Assembly: GCA_964522605.1 (NCBI GenBank) | Contig: CAZFWV010000394.1 | Coordinates: 1 to 6,101 of the forward strand | DNA: 6,101 nt | Reading direction: 5' to 3' | Source: CAVZLD01 sp964522605 | GTDB lineage: Bacteria; Planctomycetota; Planctomycetia; Pirellulales; Pirellulaceae | Shown: positions 1-6,101 of the stretch, one piece after another | Layout: each line of letters begins with the position of its first letter | How positions within the stretch are numbered: position 1 is the stretch's first letter | Made by a program: the position numbers and the translations under genes | The notes under the pieces: generated by a model | Told to the model about the DNA's origin: nothing | Databases searched by the model: none | The model's input: only the letters and a program-made list of their open reading frames with translations

Positions 1-137
1 GCCCGAGTCTGGTTGCTCAGAATGATCACACTGACCGCAGCCAACAGGGCAACGAGGACCCAGGCATTGGGGCCGCCAGGCCGCATGAAGGGCTTTTTCT
101 CGCCGTTTTTCTTCTCGTTATCCGCCGAATCACTCAC
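1..137 (-). CDS. N-terminal fragment of a single-pass membrane protein, possibly FtsH (cut by window edge)
   Basis: Only the first 45 codons are inside the window; the gene continues past base 1. The start is a GTG at 137-135, chosen because an in-frame TGA lies 10 codons upstream (165-167) and because GAGGG sits 8 bases before the GTG as a ribosome binding site. Residues 2-23 are hydrophilic and rich in Lys, Glu, Asn and Gly, ending in Pro-Gly-Gly-Pro-Asn. Residues 25-40 are a clear membrane segment (AWVLVALLAAVSVIIL), followed by Ser-Asn-Gln-Thr-Arg. A short charged cytoplasmic tail, one membrane helix and then an outward-facing polar region is how the ATP-dependent metalloprotease FtsH begins, and planctomycete FtsH proteins often have such a Lys/Pro/Gly-rich tail. 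No AAA or zinc-protease motif is visible, so FtsH is only a guess; any type II membrane protein would look the same. It lies on the same strand as recQ but 314 bases downstream of it, probably with its own promoter. Confidence 0.65.
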   Translation of the reverse strand, partial: MSDSADNEKKNGEKKPFMRPGGPNAWVLVALLAAVSVIILSNQTR

Positions 138-195
138 TACGACATCCCTCTTCGCACCGAAGGTTCACCCATGACATGGTTGCCAACTCACGAGA

Positions 196-224
196 ATTGT
201 AAACCACAACGGACACTTTTTCGA
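196..224 (-). promoter_or_regulatory. Candidate sigma-70-type promoter for the left-edge gene
   Basis: On the minus strand, TCGAAA (219-224, 4 of 6 matches to TTGACA) is followed after exactly 17 bases by TACAAT (196-201, 5 of 6 matches to TATAAT). Transcription would begin near base 189 and give a leader of about 50 bases before the GTG start. The spacing and the -10 box are good and the -35 box is mediocre. Planctomycete promoters are poorly defined, so this is a motif match only. Confidence 0.33.
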
Positions 225-286
225 TCGCGGAACGCGCTGCGCTGCCCCGGGGGAGCACGACTGGTGGTCTCGCAGCCGTCAAGCGA

Positions 287-384
287 GACCGTGGATCGAA
301 GAGAAACCACGGATCGAACGGACAAGACGGACCTCCGCCGATCGGTCCGTGGCGGTGCGTATTTTCCGTCAAATCCGTGGTTTC
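287..384. repeat. Fold-back, internally repetitive intergenic element
   Basis: GAAACCACGGAT at 303-314 is matched perfectly by its reverse complement ATCCGTGGTTTC at 373-384, giving 12-base inverted arms around a 58-base centre. Inside it a second inverted pair, ACGGACC (327-333) and GGTCCGT (344-350), could form a smaller stem with a 10-base loop. At the left, GGATCGAA occurs twice (293-300 and 311-318) with an 18-base period. The CCACGGAT/ACGGA vocabulary resembles degenerate dispersed repeats I know from intergenic regions of Planctomycetota and some other bacteria. No coding function is seen. Whether it is dispersed in this genome cannot be told from one copy. Confidence 0.5.
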
Positions 385-445
385 CCCATCTCTTGCGGTC
401 CCCTGTGAACGCGATTTCCTCTCCCTCTTCATCGAAGATGCGTCG

Positions 446-477
446 GGGCTGTCAGGGGTCGGAAAGCTCGACAGCCC
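446..477 (-). terminator. Weak terminator-like hairpin overlapping the recQ stop
   Basis: GGGCTGTC (446-453) and GACAGCCC (470-477) form a perfect 8-base stem with a 16-base loop; the recQ TGA (454-452) lies at its foot. There is no run of T after it on the minus strand, and the loop is long, so it is not a classical intrinsic terminator. It may only mark the transcript end or be chance pairing in GC-rich sequence. Confidence 0.22.
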
Positions 478-2953
478 GGCAGGCCAAGTAGAGCCGAATC
501 TGTTGGTCTGTCACGGCATCGGGCAATTGGGTGCGGAGCGACGCCAAGTCGATCGGGGTTTTTCCATCGACGAGGCCGGTCAACTGCGCGACAAGATCCG
601 TGTCGAGCACGGAATCGCTCGAGAGCGGATAACCATTCTCGACAGCAGCCGCGAGATCCTCGAGCAGTTGCGTCGATTCTTTTCCGCGGATTGCGACACA
701 ATCCTCCAGGGGATAACCATCGTGGATCAGCTTCCAGGACCAGTAGAAATCGGGCCGATCGCCGGCCGGTTCCTGCGCCGTCGCACGACTGGAGGTCGGC
801 GCCGACGCGGGAGTGGGCTTCTGTGACGCAGGCCGATACCGGCCCCGAATTCGGGCCAGCAGCGAGGTCGAAAGCGCGGGTGGTGGGATCGGCTGGTTGC
901 CGCGCATCGCTTCCCATCCCTCCGGGCTGAGTCGGAGGATCGGGCGAAATCGGTCCACGTCGGACTTCTCGACTAACTTCGCCTCGATCAAGGCATCCAC
1001 CAATTCGCCAACCTCGTTCTGTTTCAAATGATCCAGCAAACCGAACGTTGTCAGTTGGTCCAGCTTCCACTTCAGCACTTTGGCGGCCCGGGATCCACAC
1101 AGCATGGCGACGATCATCTGCCGGCCAAACCGACCGTTGGTCCGCGCGATCCCGCTAAGCACCTGCAAGATGGCCAGGCGGAGCGGATCTTCTTCGTCAC
1201 AAAGGGTCACCGCGTCTTGCGATGATTCACGATCGGCTCCGGAAGGTTCTCGGTCACAGTTGTCGCAGTGACCGCACCGCGACGAGCTGTGGTCCCCGAA
1301 ATAGGCCAACAGCAGCCCCTGACGGCATCGACGAGCGGTCGCGTAATCAACGACGCGTTGCAGTTTCTGAAGGTTCGCCTCGCGGCGATTCTCGAATTCC
1401 TCAAAATCGATCGGCAACTGGTTGAAGTCCAGATCCCGCCGCACGATCCGAAGGGCACGCCCGCGGAACGGGGGAACATAGGTCAACGAATTCAGGCGAT
1501 TCAGTTCCCGGAGAGCCCGATTGACAGCCGTCAGTGGCATTTCGAGGCTTGCCGCCAGATCGTGGGGATGAAAATAGACCAGTTCGCCTCGCCGATCACC
1601 GATGCGGCGTTCCAATTCGCGGAGGACCGACCGCTGGCTGGCTGCCTGGCGCGACAAGAGATCGCCGAGGGTCGGCAGATCACTTTCGATGCGCACCGCG
1701 GCCATGTTGCGGTTCGGTTCGAGTCGTTCGAGGACGCCACATTTTTCCAACAGGCGTTCGCAGGTCCCAATGCCTTCGGATCCGATGGACAGGCCGAGTG
1801 CGTTCTTCACTTCCTCTTGCGTCAGCTCGAGCAGGTCCTCGGGCATTTGCCGAAGATACTCATAGACTTGTCGGATCGTTTTTCGTGGGGGAAACGAGCT
1901 GTCGATGAAGAATTCCTGGATGTACCGATCGGCGGCCGCATAGAGCATCAAGCAGCGGGCGGGCAGGCCATCGCGCCCCGCACGACCGGCTTCCTGGTAG
2001 TAGGCTTCCAGGCTACCGGGCAGGTGATAGTGCACGACGAACCGAACATCAGCTTTATCAATCCCCATTCCAAACGCGTTCGTGGCGACGACGATCTTGT
2101 CCTCGCCCCCCATGAACCGGTCCTGAACAAGACGCCGATCGTCCATCGCCATCCCCGCGTGATAGACGGCAACACGACGCGTTTGACCATCTCGTAGCAG
2201 CTCGGCGACTTCTTCACACGCCTTGCGGGTCGCGGCATAAACAATGCCACAACCTTCGACGGATCGGACGAACTGCTCCAGTTCGACGCTCTTGTCCCGT
2301 TTCGACACACATTCGATCGACTCGTAATGCAGATTAGGTCGGGCAAATCCGGCGACGAAGGTCCGCGGGTTTCGCAGCTGCAACTGCTGGATGACGTCGG
2401 CCCGCACATCTTCCGTGGCGGTCGCGGTCAGCGCGATCGTCTGGGGATTGCCCAGTCGGGCGCGAAAGCCGCCCAGGCGCGTATAATCCGGCCGAAAATC
2501 ATGTCCCCATTCGCTGATGCAGTGGGCTTCATCCACAGCCAGCAACTGGATCGGCACCTGCCGGACAGCTTCCAGAAACCGGGGACTGCGAAACCTTTCC
2601 GGTGCCACGTACAACAGATCGAGCTCGCCGGACTGCAACTTCGCCAACCGCACCGATTGTTCGGCTCCGGAAAGCGCGCTGTTCAGATAATCGGCGCGCA
2701 CATTGAGTTTCGTCAGCCCGTCGACCTGGTCCTTCATCAGGGCAATCAGGGGCGAGACAACCAACGTGACGCCACGACGCATCAGCGAGGGGAGTTGGTA
2801 GCAGAGGCTCTTACCGCCTCCGGTCGGCATGATGCACAGGCAGTCGGCCCCCTCGAGGACCGCATCAATCACGTCGCGCTGGCCGGGACGAAACGTGGAC
2901 AACCCGAACCGTGACAGAAATGCTTCGGGTGCGGAGGACAATTCGCAAGACAT
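452..2953 (-). CDS. recQ: RecQ-family ATP-dependent DNA helicase, long form with C-terminal HTH-like domain
   Basis: The product is an 833-residue cytoplasmic 3'-5' DNA helicase of the RecQ family, which unwinds DNA in recombination and repair. Motif 0 is FRPGQ (21-25), Walker A TGGGKS (44-49), motif II DEAH (141-144) with the RecQ aromatic-rich loop through 154, motif III ALTATAT (174-180), motif V around ATNAFGMGIDKADVRF, and motif VI YYQEAGRAGRDG (318-329). The zinc site is Cys543, Cys560, Cys563 and Cys566, with the same 17-3-3 spacing as E. coli RecQ. An RQC-type winged helix follows (about 585-680), then a Pro/Ala/Ser/Thr linker (about 688-733) and a final 100 residues resembling the HTH_40 domain found at the end of some RecQ proteins. 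About 165 extra residues, looking like two winged helices, lie between the helicase core and the zinc site. No HRDC domain is recognisable. The protein is longer than E. coli RecQ (609 residues). ATG is preceded by GGTAGG, 5 bases upstream. The reading frame is intact. Confidence 0.96.
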   Translation of the reverse strand: MSCELSSAPEAFLSRFGLSTFRPGQRDVIDAVLEGADCLCIMPTGGGKSLCYQLPSLMRRGVTLVVSPLIALMKDQVDGLTKLNVRADYLNSALSGAEQSVRLAKLQSGELDLLYVAPERFRSPRFLEAVRQVPIQLLAVDEAHCISEWGHDFRPDYTRLGGFRARLGNPQTIALTATATEDVRADVIQQLQLRNPRTFVAGFARPNLHYESIECVSKRDKSVELEQFVRSVEGCGIVYAATRKACEEVAELLRDGQTRRVAVYHAGMAMDDRRLVQDRFMGGEDKIVVATNAFGMGIDKADVRFVVHYHLPGSLEAYYQEAGRAGRDGLPARCLMLYAAADRYIQEFFIDSSFPPRKTIRQVYEYLRQMPEDLLELTQEEVKNALGLSIGSEGIGTCERLLEKCGVLERLEPNRNMAAVRIESDLPTLGDLLSRQAASQRSVLRELERRIGDRRGELVYFHPHDLAASLEMPLTAVNRALRELNRLNSLTYVPPFRGRALRIVRRDLDFNQLPIDFEEFENRREANLQKLQRVVDYATARRCRQGLLLAYFGDHSSSRCGHCDNCDREPSGADRESSQDAVTLCDEEDPLRLAILQVLSGIARTNGRFGRQMIVAMLCGSRAAKVLKWKLDQLTTFGLLDHLKQNEVGELVDALIEAKLVEKSDVDRFRPILRLSPEGWEAMRGNQPIPPPALSTSLLARIRGRYRPASQKPTPASAPTSSRATAQEPAGDRPDFYWSWKLIHDGYPLEDCVAIRGKESTQLLEDLAAAVENGYPLSSDSVLDTDLVAQLTGLVDGKTPIDLASLRTQLPDAVTDQQIRLYLACRAVELSDP

Positions 2954-2959
2954 CCGAGC

Positions 2960-2995
2960 CTACCTGCCCCGGCCGATTGAAAAACCGGCCGGTAG
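2960..2995 (-). promoter_or_regulatory. Hairpin in the recQ leader that could mask the ribosome binding site
   Basis: Seven or more bases upstream of the recQ ATG, CCGGCCG (2969-2975) and CGGCCGG (2986-2992) form a perfect GC-only 7-base stem with an A-rich loop in plus-strand terms. An alternative fold pairs CTACC (2960-2964, the complement of the GGTAG ribosome binding site) with GGTAG (2991-2995) and keeps five inner pairs (2971-2975 with 2986-2990) around a 6-base bulge. In the recQ mRNA that second fold would hide the ribosome binding site. There is no T-run after it on either strand, so a terminator is unlikely. The pairing is visible in sequence; a regulatory role is inference. Confidence 0.3.
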
Positions 2996-3138
2996 CGCCT
3001 ACTCTTTCTGAACCTGGGGGATCTGGCGGCGTCCCGCGCGCTTGCGGGCCCCGAAACGGCAATTCTGCAGTTTCCCTTTCTTTGCGGCGGATGACAAGCT
3101 GCAAGTGAGCCGGCAATCGACGTGTAAAACGGAGCCCC

Positions 3139-3561
3139 ATGTCTCCTCCATCTAGCAGTCCGCGAAGCGGTGTCGTCGCCGTGATTGTGCAGGACGATCG
3201 TTTCCTGGTGATTCGCCGTTCCCTCACGGTACGGGCCCCCCGCATGTTCTGTTTTCCGGGAGGAGCGGTCGAACCGGGCGAAACAGACAGTGAAGCCTTG
3301 CACCGTGAGATGCAGGAGGAACTGGCGGCCCAGGTGCGGATTGAACGACAACTCTGGCAAAGTGTCACTCCCAACGGTGTCCAGCTCACCTGGTGGAGGA
3401 CGCACTTGGATGGCGCTTCGCCGATCCAGGCCAATCCGGCAGAGGTCGAATCAGTGCACTGGTTCACGGCAGAAGAAATGTGGGGGCTGCCCGAACTGCT
3501 GCCGAGCAATCGGGGCTTTCTGAGTGCGTTGCAGCGCAGCGAATTCCAACTGGACGAGTAA
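3139..3561 (+). CDS. Nudix hydrolase (MutT-like), substrate unknown
   Basis: This 140-residue protein is a single-domain Nudix hydrolase, a family that cleaves a nucleoside diphosphate linked to another moiety using Mg2+ or a similar metal. The Nudix box runs from Gly42 to Ala64: G-x5-E48-x7-R56-E57-M-Q-E60-E61-L-A-A. The catalytic and metal-binding residues (Arg56, Glu57, Glu60, Glu61) are all present, but the usual Gly near the end of the box is Ala63. An N-terminal strand (GVVAVIVQDDRFLVIRRS, 11-28) and a C-terminal VESVHWFTAEEM segment are typical of MutT-like folds. ATG follows GGAG by only 4 bases. There is no signal peptide, so it is cytoplasmic. It is divergent from recQ and ends 4 bases before the cytochrome gene, suggesting cotranscription. 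Nucleotide-pool cleansing is possible, but a role in metabolite housekeeping is equally open. Confidence 0.93.
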   Translation: MSPPSSSPRSGVVAVIVQDDRFLVIRRSLTVRAPRMFCFPGGAVEPGETDSEALHREMQEELAAQVRIERQLWQSVTPNGVQLTWWRTHLDGASPIQANPAEVESVHWFTAEEMWGLPELLPSNRGFLSALQRSEFQLDE

Positions 3562-3565
3562 CCTG

Positions 3566-5941
3566 ATGGGTCGAACGAAGTCGAAACCGGGCCGACGACA
3601 CGAGCAGCGGGCCGATGCGCCTGCCCGGCGTCTGTCGGCGGGCCGATCGCGTCGCTGGGCTGCGGTGGCCACGTTCGTCCTGCTGCCGATCTTCGCCACC
3701 GGCGCGTACTTGCTGGGAGACTGGTGGCGGGGGCTACCGGTCGACAGCCGAGCCTACTACGTCGGACGTGAGACCTGTGCCCAGTGCCATGCGGCCGAAA
3801 CTCGGGACTGGGAAGGTTCCGACCACGACCTGGCGATGGATTTGGCGACGCCCGAGACCGTTCTGGCCGATTTCAACGATGCCAAGCTCGAACACTTCGG
3901 CATCACATCGCGGATGTACCGTGACGGATCGAAATACATGGTCGAGACGGAGGGCCCCGATGGGACGATGCAAACTTATCAGGTCAAGTACGTGCTGGGT
4001 GTCCGTCCCCTGCAGCAGTACATGGTCGAAATGAACCGGCCCCCCGGCATGCCGCCGCAAGAGATATCCCAGACTCAGGTACTGCGTCTGTCCTGGGACA
4101 CCGAGAAGAAACGCTGGTTCTACCTGTCGCCCCCCGACGTGCACGAGAAGCTCAGCCCGACCGATCCGTTGCACTGGACCGGCCCCGGTCAGAACTGGAA
4201 CCACATGTGTGCCACGTGTCACTCGACGAACTTGGCCAAGAATTTCGACGTCACGAGTGGCGCTTATCATACAACGTTCTCCGAAATCGATGTCAGTTGC
4301 GAAGCGTGTCACGGTCCGGGCAGCTTGCACGTGCAGCTGGCCGAAGCCCGCTCGCCGTTCTGGGACCGTCACCTGGGATACGGCCTGCGCCGACTCAAGG
4401 GGGATGATCACCGCCCTCAGATCGAAAGCTGTGCGCCGTGCCATTCACGGCGACGTGTGGTCTATGAAGGCGATCCGCTGCGCGATGGCTACTACGACTG
4501 CTTTCAGAACGAGCTCTTGACGCCGCAGACGTACTATGCGGACGGCCAAATCCTGGATGAAGTGTACGTCTATGGGTCATTCATCCAGAGCAAGATGTAT
4601 CACAACGGTATTCGCTGTTCCGACTGTCACGACGTGCACTCCACACGCGTTCACCAACAGGACAACACGCTGTGCACCTCCTGCCATCAGCACACGCCCG
4701 CGAAATACGACACGCCCGCCCATCACAACCATCCCGTGGATTCGACCGGTGCCTTGTGTGTCGAATGCCACATGCCATCGACACCTTACATGGACGTGGA
4801 TTACCGGCGAGACCACAGCTTGCGAATTCCGCGTCCCGACTTATCGGTTCAGCTCAAGACACCCAACGCCTGCACGGGCTGCCATCTGGATGTCAACAAC
4901 GTGTCCGAGGAAAAGCGTGCGGGCTTGGACCACTACTCGAAATGGTTGGCGGCAGCGCGAAACGGCGATGAGGAAGTCGCGGCGGAGCTGGCGCGCGTCG
5001 ACCAATGGTCGGCCGACTGGATCGCGAAGTGGTACCGCCCCAAGCCGCGCGAGTTGCACTGGGCCGCCGCGCTGACCGCCGCCTGGAACCACGAGCCGAC
5101 GGCGGAATCCCTGTTGTTGGAGCTTGTTGCGGCACGCGACATTCCGGCGATCGCACGGGCGAGTGCGTTTCGCGAACTGCAGCAACTGGGCAGTACGGCG
5201 GCGCGCGATCGGGCCCGGCGCGCACTCCGCGATCGAGATCCGCAGGTGCGCACGGCTGCGCTGGGCTTGCTGGAACAACTCCCGACGTCCGAACTACTCG
5301 AGATCGTCCCTCCACTACTGAAAGACACGACGCGCCTGGTGCGCGTGGAGGCGGCGCGCATGCTGGCCCGAGTCCCGCGACTGGCTTTGAAGCCTGAATT
5401 TCAGCAACTGCAGCAGCAGGCAATTGATGACTATCGAGCGGGACTTTTGCTCAACGGAGACCAAGCGGGATCCCACGTTGCCCTGGGCGTCCTCGCCGAA
5501 CAATTGCAGCGACCGCACGAGGCGATGCGCGCGTACGAAACAGCGATTCGCGTGCAGCCGGACGTTGCCGGCCCGCGGAGCAATCTCGCGTCGCTGTTGG
5601 AGCAATCCGGCCGACCGGAACCGGCGCGGAAACTGCGCACGGAGGAACTGGATCTGCTGCGGCGTGACGTGCAATTGGCTCCGGATTTTGCCGGACTTCA
5701 GTATCGGTACGGCCTTTCCCTCTATCTGAACGGCGAACTGGAGGAAGCGCTGCAGGCCATGGAGAAGGCCTGCCAACTGGAACCAGACAACGTCGATTAT
5801 CGGCTCGGACTCACGTTATTGTACGAACGGCTCAAACGCTGGCCGCAGGCGCTGCAACAAGTCCGCCAGCTCCGCCAACGAAGTCCGGGCGATGTGTCGT
5901 TTCAGCAACTGGAGCAACGGATTCAGAACGGCAGTCGCTGA
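3566..5941 (+). CDS. Membrane-anchored octahaem cytochrome c with HEAT-like and TPR repeats
   Basis: The 791-residue product begins with a basic cytoplasmic tail (1-30) and a hydrophobic helix (about 31-50) that acts as signal or anchor, placing the rest outside the cytoplasmic membrane. Eight CxxCH haem c sites start at Cys71, 215, 245, 289, 351, 370, 398 and 436. Further conserved-looking features are the SDHDLAM stretch (85-91), YVLGVRPLQQY between haems 1 and 2, GSFIQSKM (337-344) before haem 5, HHNHP (386-390) and DHSLRIPRPD (416-425); their histidines could be distal haem ligands. HEAT-like helices fill about 510-608, and about four TPR units fill 634-776. This combination matches a widespread family of multihaem TPR proteins of unassigned function; electron transfer is the safe inference. 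The ATG at 3566 is preferred over a GTG at 3524 because the latter overlaps the Nudix gene by 38 bases and adds 14 residues before the basic tail. The ribosome site is weak (GGACGAG at 3552-3558), which suggests translational coupling to the Nudix gene. Confidence 0.93.
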   Translation: MGRTKSKPGRRHEQRADAPARRLSAGRSRRWAAVATFVLLPIFATGAYLLGDWWRGLPVDSRAYYVGRETCAQCHAAETRDWEGSDHDLAMDLATPETVLADFNDAKLEHFGITSRMYRDGSKYMVETEGPDGTMQTYQVKYVLGVRPLQQYMVEMNRPPGMPPQEISQTQVLRLSWDTEKKRWFYLSPPDVHEKLSPTDPLHWTGPGQNWNHMCATCHSTNLAKNFDVTSGAYHTTFSEIDVSCEACHGPGSLHVQLAEARSPFWDRHLGYGLRRLKGDDHRPQIESCAPCHSRRRVVYEGDPLRDGYYDCFQNELLTPQTYYADGQILDEVYVYGSFIQSKMYHNGIRCSDCHDVHSTRVHQQDNTLCTSCHQHTPAKYDTPAHHNHPVDSTGALCVECHMPSTPYMDVDYRRDHSLRIPRPDLSVQLKTPNACTGCHLDVNNVSEEKRAGLDHYSKWLAAARNGDEEVAAELARVDQWSADWIAKWYRPKPRELHWAAALTAAWNHEPTAESLLLELVAARDIPAIARASAFRELQQLGSTAARDRARRALRDRDPQVRTAALGLLEQLPTSELLEIVPPLLKDTTRLVRVEAARMLARVPRLALKPEFQQLQQQAIDDYRAGLLLNGDQAGSHVALGVLAEQLQRPHEAMRAYETAIRVQPDVAGPRSNLASLLEQSGRPEPARKLRTEELDLLRRDVQLAPDFAGLQYRYGLSLYLNGELEEALQAMEKACQLEPDNVDYRLGLTLLYERLKRWPQALQQVRQLRQRSPGDVSFQQLEQRIQNGSR

Positions 5942-6026
5942 CTCACGTGGTACCCACCATCGGCACATACAGGTCGCGTTAGCGCGTCACTTCGACCATC
6001 GGCACGCATGAGTTGAAAGCGCATGT

Positions 6027-6052
6027 CCAAACCTACTTCGGTGGTAGGGTGG
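6027..6052 (+). terminator. Imperfect hairpin downstream of the cytochrome gene
   Basis: CCTAC (6032-6036) pairs with GTAGG (6044-6048) around a 7-base loop, and CCA (6027-6029) with TGG (6050-6052) can extend the stem across a small internal loop. No T-run follows, so if it ends the Nudix-cytochrome transcript it is not a classical terminator. It could equally lie in the leader of a following gene. Confidence 0.18.
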
Positions 6053-6057
6053 CTTCG

Positions 6058-6101
6058 ATGAAAGCTCGTTGTGAGTCAAGGGGCTTTCGGTGGTTTCCAT
6101 T
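6058..6101 (+). CDS. Possible start of a further plus-strand gene (cut by window edge)
   Basis: An ATG at 6058 opens a frame that stays open to the window end: 14 complete codons reading MKARCESRGFRWFP. GGGTGG at 6047-6052 lies 5 bases upstream and could serve as ribosome binding site. A short basic N-terminus of this kind often precedes the hydrophobic core of a signal peptide, but that core would lie outside the window. A 12-codon frame (ATG at 6023) ends in a TGA that overlaps this ATG in the ATGA arrangement; this may be chance. Evidence is thin and no function can be given. Confidence 0.28.
   Translation, partial: MKARCESRGFRWFP

Larger units (their letters stand above)
138..451. other. 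Intergenic gap between recQ end and the left-edge gene
   Basis: This 314-base stretch carries no convincing gene. Short open frames cross it on both strands, but they have no recognisable domain and run into repeat-like sequence. What it does hold is described in separate entries: a candidate promoter for the left-edge minus-strand gene, a fold-back repeat region, and a short TCTTC-ATC-GAAGA hairpin at 426-438 just past the recQ stop. Confidence 0.7.

Noticed and set aside
130..432. 100-codon minus-strand frame across the left intergenic gap
   Set aside because: It runs through the fold-back repeat, has no domain, and overlaps the GTG start of the left-edge gene. Its last 15 codons could be imagined as a leader peptide, but nothing such as a run of regulatory codons or an attenuator supports that.
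1268..2197. Long plus-strand open frame (309 codons) opposite recQ
   Set aside because: It lies wholly antisense to the intact, motif-complete recQ frame, and its translation shows no domain. Long antisense frames are expected opposite GC-rich coding sequence.
2327..2914. Plus-strand open frame (195 codons) opposite the recQ helicase core
   Set aside because: It is antisense to the Walker A and DEAH region of recQ, with a low-complexity Gln/Arg-rich translation and no recognisable domain.
3036..3050. Small GC-rich hairpin in the recQ-Nudix spacer
   Set aside because: CCCGC/GCGGG gives only five pairs, has no T-run or operator-like symmetry beyond that, and is common in GC-rich sequence.
3069..3097. 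Promoter-like TTGTCA-17-GAAACT on the minus strand for recQ
   Set aside because: The -35 box matches 5 of 6, but the -10 box only 3 of 6, which is expected by chance in 185 bases.
3734..4444. Minus-strand open frame (236 codons) opposite the cytochrome
   Set aside because: It is a shadow of the haem-binding frame; its composition is Arg/Val/Gly-rich and no motif is present.
5987..6100. 37-codon minus-strand frame entering from the right edge
   Set aside because: It is short, without a domain or a ribosome binding site inside the window, and conflicts with the plus-strand frame at 6058. It could be the tail of a convergent gene, but nothing supports it.

Overview
The window reads as bacterial chromosome from a GC-rich organism, most likely a member of the Planctomycetota. 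That placement is an inference: it rests on the character of the large multihaem cytochrome with HEAT-like and TPR repeats and on the extended RecQ, not on a phylogenetic marker. I see no rRNA, tRNA, CRISPR array, transposase or phage gene.

Layout. At the left edge (1-137, minus strand) is the N-terminus of a single-pass membrane protein that could be FtsH. A 314-base gap (138-451) follows. It holds a candidate promoter for that gene, a fold-back repeat that looks like a degenerate dispersed intergenic element, and a weak hairpin at the end of recQ. From 452 to 2953 on the minus strand lies an intact, unusually long RecQ-family DNA helicase of 833 residues. It has all helicase motifs, a Cys4 zinc site, an RQC winged helix and a C-terminal helix-turn-helix-like domain. 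It carries an extra region of about 165 residues between helicase core and zinc site, and no recognisable HRDC domain.

A 185-base divergent spacer (2954-3138) separates recQ from a plus-strand pair that looks like an operon: a small Nudix hydrolase (3139-3561) and, 4 bases after its stop, a 791-residue membrane-anchored cytochrome c with eight CxxCH haem sites, followed by HEAT-like and TPR repeats (3566-5941). The last 160 bases hold a hairpin, a short direct repeat and possibly the start codon of another plus-strand gene cut by the window edge.

How the genes fit together. RecQ is a DNA repair and recombination helicase. A Nudix enzyme could cleanse oxidised nucleotides, a job that would suit a neighbour of a repair gene, but its substrate cannot be read from sequence and it is grouped transcriptionally with the cytochrome instead. 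The cytochrome acts outside the cytoplasmic membrane, probably in electron transfer, and belongs to a widespread but, to my knowledge, functionally unassigned family. I find no clearly new system here; the most interesting items are the octahaem repeat protein and the non-standard RecQ domain order.
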